A stretch of 64,000 nucleotides of DNA from Bacillota bacterium (GTDB lineage: Bacteria > Bacillota > Clostridia > Oscillospirales > Oscillospiraceae): NCBI GenBank assembly GCA_029100605.1, contig JAQXPK010000120.1, forward strand, positions 48,135 to 112,134, given 5' to 3'. A program made the translations under genes and the position numbers. Below the pieces are notes generated by a model. That model saw only the letters and a list, made by a program, of their open reading frames with translations, was not told the origin of the DNA and searched no databases. Of this stretch, positions 10,886-20,713 are shown in pieces; positions within the stretch are counted from its first letter, which is position 1; each line of letters starts with the position of its first letter.

Positions 10886-11093
10886 GTCACAGATGCGGAA
10901 ATCTGGGCATCCCCATGACAATGGCAAAGGGGATAATGGCGAAAATAATACCGAGTAATTTGTACAATCCGCTAAAATATGCGGTTATCGTCGATTGTGA
11001 ATTGATTTTTGTACTATTTTCGAGTAGAATTACGGTGTTAAGCGCTGGCCCCGCGGCGAGCGCAATGGAAGTATTCAAGGGAGGATATTACCA

Positions 11094-11735
11094 ATGAATG
11101 AATTGCAGAAAACCATCGGCGAGATTGGCTGCGTGCCGGTTATCAAGCTGACGAACCCCCAGCGGGACGCGGCACCCCTGTCCGATGCCCTGTGCGCCGG
11201 CGGCGTTCCCGTAGCTGAGATCACCTTCCGGGCAGCCGGAGCCGACGAAGCCATGCGCATCATGCTGGAGCGCCATCCCGATATGCTGGTGGGCGCGGGC
11301 ACCGTTTTGACCACTGAGCAGGTGGACAAGACCATCGCCGCCGGCGGCAAGTTTGTCGTCACCCCCGGCCTGGATCCCGAAATCGTGAAATACTGCCAGG
11401 AGAAGGGCATTACCTGCTTCCCCGGCTGCACCACTCCCACCGATTACCACACTGCGTATAAGCTGGGGCTGGAAGTGCTGAAATTCTTCCCTGCCGAGCA
11501 GTCCGGCGGCCTGGCAAAGATCAAGGCCATGTCCGCACCCTTCCCCATGTTCAAAGTCATGCCTACCGGCGGCGTGAATCTCAAGAATTTGGCGGAGTAT
11601 GCCGCCTGCCCCGTCATCGTGGCCTGCGGCGGCAGCTATATGTGCCCTGATAAGCTCATCCAGGCCGGCGCCTGGGACGAAATCACCGACCTGTGCAGAA
11701 AATCTGTGGAAATTGTCAAGGAGGCAAGAAAATAA
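11094..11735 (+). CDS. eda: KDPG/KHG aldolase
   Basis: AEITFRAAGADEAM, VGAGTVLTTEQVD, CFPGCTTPTD, FKVMPTGGVN. Confidence 0.93.
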   Translation: MNELQKTIGEIGCVPVIKLTNPQRDAAPLSDALCAGGVPVAEITFRAAGADEAMRIMLERHPDMLVGAGTVLTTEQVDKTIAAGGKFVVTPGLDPEIVKYCQEKGITCFPGCTTPTDYHTAYKLGLEVLKFFPAEQSGGLAKIKAMSAPFPMFKVMPTGGVNLKNLAEYAACPVIVACGGSYMCPDKLIQAGAWDEITDLCRKSVEIVKEARK

Positions 11736-12763
11736 TGGCAAGAATCATCACCTTCGGCGAGCTGATGCTCCGCCTGCAGCCCTACAACTACGAGCGTTTC
11801 GTTCAGTGCGACCATGTGGAATTTACCTTCGGCGGCGGCGAGGCCAATGTGGCTGTGTCTCTGGCGAATTACGGCATGGACGCCGCTTTCGTCACCAAGC
11901 TGCCGGCTCATGCCATCGGCCAGGCTGCTGTCAATAGCCTCCGCCGCTACGGCGTGGATACCTCCGAGATCGTCCGGGGCGGCGACCGTGTGGGCATCTA
12001 CTTCAACGAGAAGGGCGCTTCCCAGCGCGGCTCGGTGTGCATCTACGACCGGGCTCACTCCGCCATTCAGGAAGCCCAGCCCTCCGACTTCGACTGGGAC
12101 AAGATTTTCGAGGGCGCGGACTGGTTCCACTTCACCGGTATCACCCCGGCTCTTGGCCCCAACGTGGTGGAAATCTGCCGTCAGGCCTGCAAGGCCGCCA
12201 AGGCTCACGGCTGCAAGATCTCCTGCGACCTGAACTACCGCGGCAAGCTGTGGACCCGTGCCCAGGCTCGGGAGGCCATGACCGACCTGTGCCAGTATGT
12301 GGACGTGTGCATCTCCAACGAGGAGGATGCCAAGGACGTGTTCGGCATTGAAGCCGAAGCCACCGACATCTACGGCGGCAGCCTGAACCATGAGGGCTAC
12401 AAGTCCGTCGCCAAGCAGCTGGCGGACAAGTTTGGCTTTGAGATGGTGGCCATCACCCTGCGGGAATCCCACTCTGCTTTCGATAACGGCTGGAGCGCCA
12501 TGCTGTACAACGTCGCAAAGGATGAGTACCGCTTCTCCAAAAAGTACGACCTGCATATCATCGACCGTGTGGGCGGCGGTGACAGCTTCGGCGGCGGCCT
12601 GATCTACGCTTTGCTCTCCGGCAAGGACACTCAGGCGGCGGTGGAGTTCGCGGTGGCTGCCTCTGCCCTGAAGCACTCCATCGAGGGCGACTACAACATG
12701 GTCACCGTTGCTGAGGTGGAAAAGCTGGCAGGCGGCGACGGCTCCGGACGGATTCAGAGATAA
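11735..12763 (+). CDS. kdgK: 2-dehydro-3-deoxygluconokinase (PfkB family)
   Basis: MARIITFGELMLRLQP; DRVGGGDSFGGGLIYALL PfkB signature; TAATG overlap with eda. Confidence 0.92.
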   Translation: MARIITFGELMLRLQPYNYERFVQCDHVEFTFGGGEANVAVSLANYGMDAAFVTKLPAHAIGQAAVNSLRRYGVDTSEIVRGGDRVGIYFNEKGASQRGSVCIYDRAHSAIQEAQPSDFDWDKIFEGADWFHFTGITPALGPNVVEICRQACKAAKAHGCKISCDLNYRGKLWTRAQAREAMTDLCQYVDVCISNEEDAKDVFGIEAEATDIYGGSLNHEGYKSVAKQLADKFGFEMVAITLRESHSAFDNGWSAMLYNVAKDEYRFSKKYDLHIIDRVGGGDSFGGGLIYALLSGKDTQAAVEFAVAASALKHSIEGDYNMVTVAEVEKLAGGDGSGRIQR

Positions 12764-12777
12764 CCCAACATTATAGA

Positions 12778-12809
12778 AGCCTCTGCCCGGGCAATCGGGC
12801 AGAGGCTTA
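12778..12809 (+). terminator. hairpin/terminator between kdgK and uxaC
   Basis: aagcctctgccc-gggcaatc-gggcagaggctt inverted repeat. Confidence 0.6.
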
Positions 12810-12833
12810 CTTTCAATACAAAGGAGTTCCCAT

Positions 12834-14267
12834 ATGAAGGAATTTATGGACAAGGATTTTCTCCTGGAAACCCCCACGGCAAGGCATCTATACCATGACT
12901 ATGCCAGTAAAATGCCCCTGGCAGACTACCACTGCCACTTAAATCCCCAGGAGATTTACGAGGATCGTCGGTTCAACAATCTGGCGGAGGTCTGGCTGGG
13001 GGGCGAGAACCCCGACGGCAGCTTCGCCGGCGACCACTACAAATGGCGCGTTATGCGCTCCAACGGCGTAGAAGAGAAATTCGTCACCGGCATGGTGGAT
13101 CCCTATGAGAAGTTTCTGAAGTTCGTGGAAGCCCTGGAAATGGCTATCGGCAATCCCATGTATCACTGGTGCCATCTGGAGCTGCGGCAGTTCTTCGGCG
13201 TCACCGAGCCGCTGACCACGGAAAGCGCCAAGCGCATCTGGGATCACTGCAACGATATGCTCCAGCACGATCCGGAGATGTCCGCCCGGGGCTTGATTCG
13301 CAAGGCCAACGTGGCCTTCATCGGCACCACCGATGACCCCGTGGATGATTTGAAATGGCACGAAAAAATCGCCGCTGACCCCACCATCGATGTGGTTGTC
13401 GGCCCCTCCTTCCGCCCAGACAAGGCCGTGAACATCCACAAGGCGGGCTGGAAGCAATACATGGCGGCTTTGGCAAAATCCGTGGGCAAAGAGAGCTTGC
13501 CCACCATGCAGGACGTGCTGGACGCTCTGGTGGAGCGGCTGGAGTACTTCAAAGCCCATGGCTGCCGAGCTTCCGACCACGGCCTGGACTATGTGCCCTT
13601 CCAGAACTACACTGTGGAGCAGGCGGACGCCGTCTATCAGAAGGCGCTGCGGGGTGAAGCGCTGACCACCGAGGAAATCGAAGGCTATCAGACCGTGATC
13701 CTCCTGTGCCTGGGCAGAGCCTATCACCGGCTGGACATCGCCATGCAGCTGCATTACTCCTGCCTGCGGAACAACAACCAGCGGATCTTCAAGCTCCAGG
13801 GCCCGGACACCGGCGTGGACGCCATCGCCCAGAACACCTGCGGCGGAAACATCTCCCAGCTGCTGTCCGCTCTGGACGAAACGAACGAGTGCCCCAAGAC
13901 CATCCTCTACTCTCTGAATCCCGCTGACAATGCCCAGCTGGGCACCCTGATCGGCTGCTTCCAGGGTCCGGAGGTGCCCGGCAAGATTCAGCACGGAAGC
14001 GCCTGGTGGTTCAACGACAACAAGATGGGTATGGAGGAGCAGATGAAGACCCTGGCAAGTCTGGGTCTGTTTGGCAATTTCATCGGGATGCTCACCGATT
14101 CCCGCTCCTTCCTGAGCTACGCCCGCCACGACTATTTCCGCCGAATTCTGTGCAATCTCATCGGCGGCTGGGTGGAAAACGGGGAATATCCCAATATCGA
14201 ATCCAGCCTGAAGAAAATCATCGAGGGCATCAGCTTCAACAACGCGAAGCGATATTTTAACCTGTAA
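12834..14267 (+). CDS. uxaC: glucuronate isomerase
   Basis: DYHCHLNPQEIYEDRRFNN; GWVENGEYPNIESSLKKIIEGISFNNAKRYF. Confidence 0.96.
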   Translation: MKEFMDKDFLLETPTARHLYHDYASKMPLADYHCHLNPQEIYEDRRFNNLAEVWLGGENPDGSFAGDHYKWRVMRSNGVEEKFVTGMVDPYEKFLKFVEALEMAIGNPMYHWCHLELRQFFGVTEPLTTESAKRIWDHCNDMLQHDPEMSARGLIRKANVAFIGTTDDPVDDLKWHEKIAADPTIDVVVGPSFRPDKAVNIHKAGWKQYMAALAKSVGKESLPTMQDVLDALVERLEYFKAHGCRASDHGLDYVPFQNYTVEQADAVYQKALRGEALTTEEIEGYQTVILLCLGRAYHRLDIAMQLHYSCLRNNNQRIFKLQGPDTGVDAIAQNTCGGNISQLLSALDETNECPKTILYSLNPADNAQLGTLIGCFQGPEVPGKIQHGSAWWFNDNKMGMEEQMKTLASLGLFGNFIGMLTDSRSFLSYARHDYFRRILCNLIGGWVENGEYPNIESSLKKIIEGISFNNAKRYFNL

Positions 14268-14301
14268 GACGTCCTGAGAGCAGGGCGGCTGCGCCGATTT
14301 G

Positions 14302-14913
14302 TCAATCCAGATCTCCGGGAATCTGGGCAGTGAGGGCGGAAATCTCGTAGGCGGTGCGCTCCTCCGCGCCGGACTCGGTTACCTTGGTGTAGATCCGGCT
14401 TTGCAGGCGGCCTGTGATGCCGATTTTGTCCCGGGTATGGCACCGGGAGGCTTCCTGGGCGGTTCGTCCCCAGAGAATGCAGGGCAGATAGTCCGCCCGC
14501 TGAAAGGCTCTCGGCACCGCCAGCATCACGTCGCAGATCTCCCGCCCCAGGGGGGTGCGGCGGAATATCGGCTCCCGGCACAGATACCCTTCCACCGAAA
14601 CCTCGTTGACTGGCTCTCCCTCCTGGCATTGAAGGGTGGAGGCAAAGACGAAAATCATCAGATGACGCCGCCCATCGCTACGTACGTTGTGGGAGCGAAT
14701 CTGCCCGGTGATGGCGACAGCGCCGGTATCCCCCAGCTCAGCGCTTTCCAGCAGGGCTTTTTCCGCAATGACGGGGAGAATGTCCACCGCGCCGGAAAGC
14801 CGGGGAACCTCCAGAAAAAACTTATAAAACTGTCGGCTGTGATTTTCATGGGAAAACGTGGGCGGGGCGGACAGATTCCCCCGTAGGGTGATTTGATTTG
14901 CGCTGTGTTCCAT
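14302..14913 (-). CDS. single-stranded DNA-binding-like protein with two OB-fold (SSB) units
   Basis: two SSB-like segments: NQITLRGNLSAPPTF..RQFYKFFLEV and NEVSVEGYLCREPIFRRTPLGREICDVMLAV..DYLPCILWGRTAQ. Confidence 0.75.
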   Translation of the reverse strand: MEHSANQITLRGNLSAPPTFSHENHSRQFYKFFLEVPRLSGAVDILPVIAEKALLESAELGDTGAVAITGQIRSHNVRSDGRRHLMIFVFASTLQCQEGEPVNEVSVEGYLCREPIFRRTPLGREICDVMLAVPRAFQRADYLPCILWGRTAQEASRCHTRDKIGITGRLQSRIYTKVTESGAEERTAYEISALTAQIPGDLD

Positions 14914-15021
14914 AGTACCACCTCAAGTTTCAGATGTATGGAACATCCTATGCCGCCCATCTAAAAAGAGAACTGCCGGACAAAACAAGCCGCGCTCCCG
15001 GAATACGGGGGCGCGGCAAAT

Positions 15022-15609
15022 TTATACCAGCTTCCACACCAGATCCGCCAGAAACGGCTGGAGGAAAAACATGACGCCGAAGACAACGCCGCAGACGAGA
15101 AATGCGTCGCTTGTCCGCTGCGAGGGTACGACCTCCGGAAGGAGCTTCAGCGTGATCCTCGCCAAAAGATAGCCGAGAACCGTTCCGACGGTGTTGGTGA
15201 TCAGGTCGTTGACATCGGTGGCTCGGAAGGTGAAGATCTGCAAAAACTCGATCAGCCCGGAGAAACAAAAGCCGAACAGCAATGTATAGCCAAAATTGCT
15301 GAACGTTTTCCAGAAAAAGGGAAGGAAGAATCCCAGCGGGACAAACAAGAGTACGTTCAGAAGGCTGGTTTTGTAATCCGAGAACATATACTGAAAGGGA
15401 ACCCAGTTGAAGTTGAAATCCAGCCGGATGTAGGTGATACAGGGAAGCCCCACCACCGCGTCCACGGCGGCGAGGTAGATGGCGAACAGCAGATACCCGA
15501 CGGTGCGGTTTACGCTGTGAAAATACGTCTTGTTCAGTACCAGAAACACCGGTATCAGAATCACCGACGCAACGCCGGCTTCCAGACACATTCCAAATAC
15601 TCTGTGCAT
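15022..15609 (-). CDS. VanZ family protein
   Basis: multi-TM; NVLLFVPLGFFLPFFW; SGLIEFLQIFTFRATDVNDLITNTVGTVLGYLL. Confidence 0.88.
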   Translation of the reverse strand: MHRVFGMCLEAGVASVILIPVFLVLNKTYFHSVNRTVGYLLFAIYLAAVDAVVGLPCITYIRLDFNFNWVPFQYMFSDYKTSLLNVLLFVPLGFFLPFFWKTFSNFGYTLLFGFCFSGLIEFLQIFTFRATDVNDLITNTVGTVLGYLLARITLKLLPEVVPSQRTSDAFLVCGVVFGVMFFLQPFLADLVWKLV

Positions 15610-15623
15610 GATGAACCCCCGGC

Positions 15624-16175
15624 TCAGAAAATTGGCTTGGTCAGCAGCACTGCCAGCACGCAGCAGCAGGCGTTGAGGGCAAAGCGGGAATCCATGTAGA
15701 TATTCGCTTCCTGAGCCTCGTATTCCCGGTGGTAGCTGTAGATCGCCTCCATCACGCTCCCGGCGATCCTGGGATTAACCTGGGGATCCTGCTTCATGTA
15801 CTCGAGAAAATGCTCCTGCAGGGCTGCCTCGTATTCCCGGTGATCGCTGAGGGCAGTGGGGAAGGTGTCGTTGTGAGCGTAGGTAAAGGCGTCGGCTGTG
15901 TAGTGGATCAGCTTGCCCAAAGTATAGTAGTCAAAGAGCTTCAGGGTGTCCTTCCGCTCCAGCCGGGCGGAGATGGAGCGCATAAAACGCCGGGCATTGC
16001 GGTAGTTGTGTCCCCGGAGCCACTGGCAGCGGATGGAACCCTTCAGATATGTAGCAGGATTGCGATCCGGCTCGATACAGCCCAGCAAAAACGCCTTCAC
16101 ATACCGCTGCGGCACGTCGTTGAGATAGCGCTGCACCAGGTATTGCCCCAGGCAGCGGTGACTTTTTCCACGCAT
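15624..16175 (-). CDS. zinc-dependent phospholipase C family protein
   Basis: conserved His/Asp: SHRCLGQYL, LGCIEPDRNP, RGHNYRNARRFM, LGKLIHYTADAFTYAHN. Confidence 0.78.
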   Translation of the reverse strand: MRGKSHRCLGQYLVQRYLNDVPQRYVKAFLLGCIEPDRNPATYLKGSIRCQWLRGHNYRNARRFMRSISARLERKDTLKLFDYYTLGKLIHYTADAFTYAHNDTFPTALSDHREYEAALQEHFLEYMKQDPQVNPRIAGSVMEAIYSYHREYEAQEANIYMDSRFALNACCCVLAVLLTKPIF

Positions 16176-16371
16176 GTGGTAGCCCCTTTCTCATTTCGAT
16201 TTTGTGCAAGTATACCACATATATAAGGGAAATGTGTGAACAATCCCAAAAATCAGGGATTGTCACAAGTCAGCAAAGCAAAACCGACCCGGGTTTGGTG
16301 AAATATACGTTTTGCTTTCCAGTATGTGGAAAGAAGCGGCAGCTTCCCAATAGGAAGCTGCTGCGTTTGCG

Positions 16372-19173
16372 TTATTCGCTGACGGTAAAGGTAATCACAG
16401 TCACCGCCAGACCGTTAAAGTAGATGCTCAGGGAATACTCACCGGGCTTGTCCGGGGCGGTGGGAATATTCAGCTCGCCGTAGTGGTAGTCGCCGTCATA
16501 CCAGATTTCTTTCCAGTCGCCGGTGTCCTGGGAGACGTAGCCGGGAATGACATTCCCATAGCCGTCCCGGATGACGTACAGGAGATTCAGCGGCTCCGGA
16601 TCCACATAGAACCTATCCGAGCAGTACAAAACGGCGGACAGCTTGTCGCCAACGGTAAACCTGTCGGTAAAGGCCTCATCGCCCACGGATTCATAGCTCC
16701 AGCTTTCTCCCTCGGGGGTCTTGAGCAGATGCGCGGTTACCTTGTCCGCGGACAGACCCTGACCTTCATACACGGCGGCACCGGGACACTTGTAAGTCAG
16801 CACGTTTCCGAAGATGGAGGTTCCGTCCGCCGCCTGAACCGTGAATTGGTACTTGGCGCTGGGGATCCGGGGGGCGATTTTGGCGCTGGGATCCGTGCAC
16901 TTGACCACGTTGGGGGTCTCGCTGCCGTCAATGCTGTACATCAGCAGCCAGCCGCCGGAGGGAGCTTCACCGGCAAACGTCCAGCTTACGGTCAGGGATT
17001 CCGGGTCGTCCTCATCAACCGTGATGTTGGAGATGTTGATGGGGTTGGCGGTAATGCTGGTGCGGGCGGGCTGGGTCATCCCGGCAGCCGTGACCTCGAT
17101 GGTGTAGGACACAGAGGGGTCAATGTCGGTGAAGTAGACCTCGGTATCGGTGACGGTGAGCTGCTTGTCGTAGCCACTGTCGCTGTAGCATCGGACGTTC
17201 CAGCTGTCGATGATGACATCCCCGGGCGGATCCCAGCGGACGGTCATATCGCTGCCGCTGCTGGCAGCTACGGTGAGGTTCTCCGCCAGCACCAGTCGGG
17301 AAGCCATGAATTCCAGGGTGTTCTCCCCGGTCAGGGCGGTCTCCACAGCAGGCTCCAAGGTGAAGGTGTACTTCTTGCCAACGGTCAGATTCTTAACGGT
17401 GTAGGTGTGACCGGAGAAGGTCTCGGTGCGGGTTTCCTCGCCCTCCGCCGTGCAGGTGACGACCCATTCGTCCGGATCGCCGCCGCTGACGGTGAAGTTC
17501 AGCATCACGGAACCGTCCTCCGGGCCGGTGACGGCGGAGAAGCTGACAATCTTTGTGGAGCTGTCAGTGGTGAAAATGTCGGAGGTCTGACCCACCAGCT
17601 TGTGCAGGCCGCTGACTTTCAGCTGAATCCGGTACAGAGAATCTGGCAGCAGATCGGTAAAGACCGCCTGTCCGTTCACGACGCTTTGAGTCAGGGCGTT
17701 GCCGTAGTTATCCATACAGACGACGCTGAGCAGGGACTCGTCCACCTCGGCATCCACCTTGACCACCAGCTGAAACTGATCGCCCTCGATGGAAATGCTG
17801 TTGACGGTTTGCAGATAGTAATTCCGATACCCCCAGAACACACCCCCGCCGATGGCGGTGAGAATCGCCAGAATGGCAGCCGCTACCAGGATTTTCTTTG
17901 TTTTCTGCTTCCGTTCCTGACGGCGCGCCAGTTTTTGCAGCCGCTTCTCCTCCTCCGCGTCGGCGAAGGGCTCATTGCTGTTGTCGGGCAGAGGCTCCGT
18001 GTCCTCTTCCTCCTGGGCAAAGGAGAATCGGTCAGGCGTTTCTTCCTCCGGATTGCGGATGACAGTGTCCTTGGGAATCTCATGGGCGATGAGGTCGTCT
18101 GCCTCCTCCACCATCTGGGACACTTCCTCGGACATCTGATGTGGCAGCAGATCTGCCGCGTCCTCGTCAGAGGGAGCCGTTTCGTCCGCCGGAGCATCCG
18201 TCGGCGTTTCGGCGGGAGCTTCCGGAGCAGAGGGCTGCACAATATCCTCCGGATTTGGCTCAATTGGGGTGTAGATGGTGATGGGCGTGTCATTGACGGC
18301 GTTACGCTGCATATAGGCGACCAGCGCCTGCCCCAGTTCCTTGGGATCCTGCCAGCGCTTGGCGGGGTCGGGGTCGATGGCCTTCAGGATGATCTCCGCA
18401 AGCTCGTAGTCGGCGTTGACGGGAGAGGGCAGCGCTTCTTCGGGCGCCTTGTCATGAAAGGGCAGGCTGCCATCGTTGTAGAGCTGATACAGAATCATGC
18501 CCACGGCGTAGGTATCCGCCGTCTCGTTCAGGGTGGACATGGGATCGTGAAGCTCCGGGGGAGAATAGGGGCTGCGGTACTTGTCCGGAAGGGGGGTGTA
18601 CTTCAGCGCGTCCAGCGGGATAAAGCCCAGATCGCCGATGCGGTAGCCCTTATCCTCCGACAGGAAAATGTTGGTGGGCTTCAGATCCACATACAGCCGC
18701 CCGGCCTGGCGGCACACGCTGAGGGCGGAGCAAAGATCCAGTCCCAGGTTCACCGCCTCCAGGTGGGTCACCGGGTTGCGGCGGATGTACTTTGCCAGAG
18801 ATTTCTTGTAGGGGCTGACGAGATACACCTCGTATCCCAGCCGCCGCCGGGTGATGGGCACGGTCTGCCAGGCGTCATAGGGGAGAAAGCCCTCCAGCTT
18901 GGACAGCTTTTGCAGAAATTCGGCCTCCCGTTCGATGTCGGCGGCCACTTCCTTAAAGTAGTCCATGGCGCTGGCGGGGTCTTTATAGGCTCCGGTCAGG
19001 AGCAGCGCATCCATCTGTACCTGAGACGCAGGCACGGAAATGATTTTGACTATGTATTTCTCTTCCGAGTTTTCCTTTATGGCGGGACAGCAGGAGACGC
19101 CGTCGTGCTCGCTCATGGGGCTGCCCATGGCGAACCCGTCCAGCAAAGGAGAGATGAGTTCGGGTTCAGTCAA
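16372..19173 (-). CDS. membrane Ser/Thr protein kinase with extracellular fibronectin III-like repeats
   Basis: kinase core YVDLKPTNIFLSE, IGDLGF, DTYAVGMILYQLY; one TM segment; FN3-like repeats; TTG start after aaaggagg. Confidence 0.85.
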   Translation of the reverse strand: MTEPELISPLLDGFAMGSPMSEHDGVSCCPAIKENSEEKYIVKIISVPASQVQMDALLLTGAYKDPASAMDYFKEVAADIEREAEFLQKLSKLEGFLPYDAWQTVPITRRRLGYEVYLVSPYKKSLAKYIRRNPVTHLEAVNLGLDLCSALSVCRQAGRLYVDLKPTNIFLSEDKGYRIGDLGFIPLDALKYTPLPDKYRSPYSPPELHDPMSTLNETADTYAVGMILYQLYNDGSLPFHDKAPEEALPSPVNADYELAEIILKAIDPDPAKRWQDPKELGQALVAYMQRNAVNDTPITIYTPIEPNPEDIVQPSAPEAPAETPTDAPADETAPSDEDAADLLPHQMSEEVSQMVEEADDLIAHEIPKDTVIRNPEEETPDRFSFAQEEEDTEPLPDNSNEPFADAEEEKRLQKLARRQERKQKTKKILVAAAILAILTAIGGGVFWGYRNYYLQTVNSISIEGDQFQLVVKVDAEVDESLLSVVCMDNYGNALTQSVVNGQAVFTDLLPDSLYRIQLKVSGLHKLVGQTSDIFTTDSSTKIVSFSAVTGPEDGSVMLNFTVSGGDPDEWVVTCTAEGEETRTETFSGHTYTVKNLTVGKKYTFTLEPAVETALTGENTLEFMASRLVLAENLTVAASSGSDMTVRWDPPGDVIIDSWNVRCYSDSGYDKQLTVTDTEVYFTDIDPSVSYTIEVTAAGMTQPARTSITANPINISNITVDEDDPESLTVSWTFAGEAPSGGWLLMYSIDGSETPNVVKCTDPSAKIAPRIPSAKYQFTVQAADGTSIFGNVLTYKCPGAAVYEGQGLSADKVTAHLLKTPEGESWSYESVGDEAFTDRFTVGDKLSAVLYCSDRFYVDPEPLNLLYVIRDGYGNVIPGYVSQDTGDWKEIWYDGDYHYGELNIPTAPDKPGEYSLSIYFNGLAVTVITFTVSE

Positions 19174-19239
19174 TCGTAATCGCCTCCTTTAACCCATATA
19201 TCATAAATGAAAATAACAAAAAAAGCAACACTTTTGTAG

Positions 19240-19268
19240 TTGTTTTATTTGGAAAAGAGTGTTATAAT
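19240..19268 (+). promoter_or_regulatory. sigma-A-like promoter for zinc-ribbon/Ig-like protein
   Basis: TTGTTT-17 bp-TATAAT. Confidence 0.65.
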
Positions 19269-19316
19269 GGCGGATGATAATGGTACATTATGTGTATTTT
19301 TGTCAGGAGGTATCTT

Positions 19317-20324
19317 ATGAGCAAGATTATTTGTGAAATTTGCGGAACGTCTTATCCGGACACCGCGGAGTGCTGCCCGATCTGCGGCTACCCCCGGGAC
19401 ACCTCCGGAAGACTCTCCGCTGATGAATTGACCATGGAGCAGACACCGGGAAAGGGCGGGCATTTTTCCGCCAAGCGGAAGCGGGAAATCTTTGACTACG
19501 ATGAGGCCAATGCCGACAGCCAGGAGGAGGAAGCGGAACCCTATGCCTCTGCGGAGGAGGAAGAGGATGGGGGATATGACCAGCCCCCCCGGCAGAACAC
19601 CTTTGCCGTCATCCTGCTGACAGTGCTGATCGTGCTGCTGCTGGCGGGCACCGCATTCCTATTCTTCCGCTATCTGCTGCCGAATCTGCGTTCCGAGGAG
19701 GAAACCGTCCCGGTGGTCACTACGGAGCAGACCTTCCCCACCCAGACCACGGAGCTGCGGATTCCCTGTCAGAGTCTGTCCCTGCCCGGCGGCGCGGCGG
19801 AGCTGACTCAGCCGGGGTACTACTTCCTGCTGAACGTGGTGGTAAAGCCGGAGGATACCACGGATACACTGGAATTTACCTCCGGTGATGAATCCGTTGC
19901 CACCGTCAGCGCCGACGGACGGATCACCGCCGTGGGTGAGGGCGAGACCGTCATCTATATCACCTGCGGTGACAAGCAGCTGACCTGCCCTGTGACCTGC
20001 CGCTTTGAGGAAGAGACGGAGCCTCCTACGGAGGAGTCCATCGCCGCCCAGACCGAGGCGGAGACCACCCAGGCTACGACGCTGCCCCAGGTGGAGCTGA
20101 AGCTGAATAAGACCGATATGCGGCTGATGGTGGGCTACAGCACCCAGCTGGAGCTGGTGGACTGCGGCGATCTGAAACCTGAGGACGTGGAGTGGCGCGT
20201 GGAGCACAGCTACATCGCCAAGGTGGAAAACGGCTATGTCACCGCCCTTCAGACGGGCACCACCGAGGTATTCGCGAAATACGGCGACCAGGAGGTCGGC
20301 TGCATCGTCCGCTGCTACAGCTGA
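19317..20324 (+). CDS. zinc-ribbon, single-TM protein with extracellular Ig-like (Big2) domains
   Basis: ICEICGTSYPDTAECCPICGYPRD zinc ribbon; TM; Big2-like SGDESVATVSADGRITAVGEGETVIYITCG. Confidence 0.8.
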   Translation: MSKIICEICGTSYPDTAECCPICGYPRDTSGRLSADELTMEQTPGKGGHFSAKRKREIFDYDEANADSQEEEAEPYASAEEEEDGGYDQPPRQNTFAVILLTVLIVLLLAGTAFLFFRYLLPNLRSEEETVPVVTTEQTFPTQTTELRIPCQSLSLPGGAAELTQPGYYFLLNVVVKPEDTTDTLEFTSGDESVATVSADGRITAVGEGETVIYITCGDKQLTCPVTCRFEEETEPPTEESIAAQTEAETTQATTLPQVELKLNKTDMRLMVGYSTQLELVDCGDLKPEDVEWRVEHSYIAKVENGYVTALQTGTTEVFAKYGDQEVGCIVRCYS

Positions 20325-20336
20325 TGCACAAATGGA

Positions 20337-20373
20337 AAACGGGCAGTTCCGAAGGGGAGCTGCCCGTTTTTGC
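20337..20373. terminator. bidirectional terminator
   Basis: aaaacgggcagttcc-gaag-gggagctgcccgtttt. Confidence 0.8.
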
Positions 20374-20380
20374 GTCTGCG

Positions 20381-20584
20381 TTATTCCCCCTCCACAAGGG
20401 TGTTCCTGCGAAACAGGAAGGAAATGCACCAAAGCCCCGCCAGGCCAACAATGGTATAGACGATACGGGACAGCAGGGAACCGGGGCCGCCAAAGAGCCA
20501 GGCAACCAGGTCAAACTGAAAGATTCCCACCAGTCCCCAGTTTACACAGCCGATGATGGACAGAATCAGTGCAACAGTATCCAT
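20381..20584 (-). CDS. DUF378 family small membrane protein
   Basis: MDTVALILSIIGCVNWGLVGIFQFDLVAWLFGG..SRIVYTIVGLAGLW. Confidence 0.88.
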   Translation of the reverse strand: MDTVALILSIIGCVNWGLVGIFQFDLVAWLFGGPGSLLSRIVYTIVGLAGLWCISFLFRRNTLVEGE

Positions 20585-20655
20585 GTTCTTACCTCCATTT
20601 CACAACCCGGATACGGATAGGATACGCGCTTTTTCGGATTTTATCAGGATTGGGA

Positions 20656-20683
20656 TTGCAAAATCTCATTTTTTCGCTATAAT
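20656..20683 (+). promoter_or_regulatory. sigma-A-like promoter upstream of ispE
   Basis: TTGCAA-16 bp-TATAAT. Confidence 0.6.
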
Positions 20684-20713
20684 GAGCGTATCTGAACAAA
20701 GGACGGGATCACT

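Noticed and set aside
8926-10890. 654-aa minus-strand ORF
   Set aside because: Antisense shadow of the GH2 gene.
16483-19179. 898-aa plus-strand ORF
   Set aside because: Antisense shadow of the Ser/Thr kinase; Gly/His/Val-rich composition with no domain.
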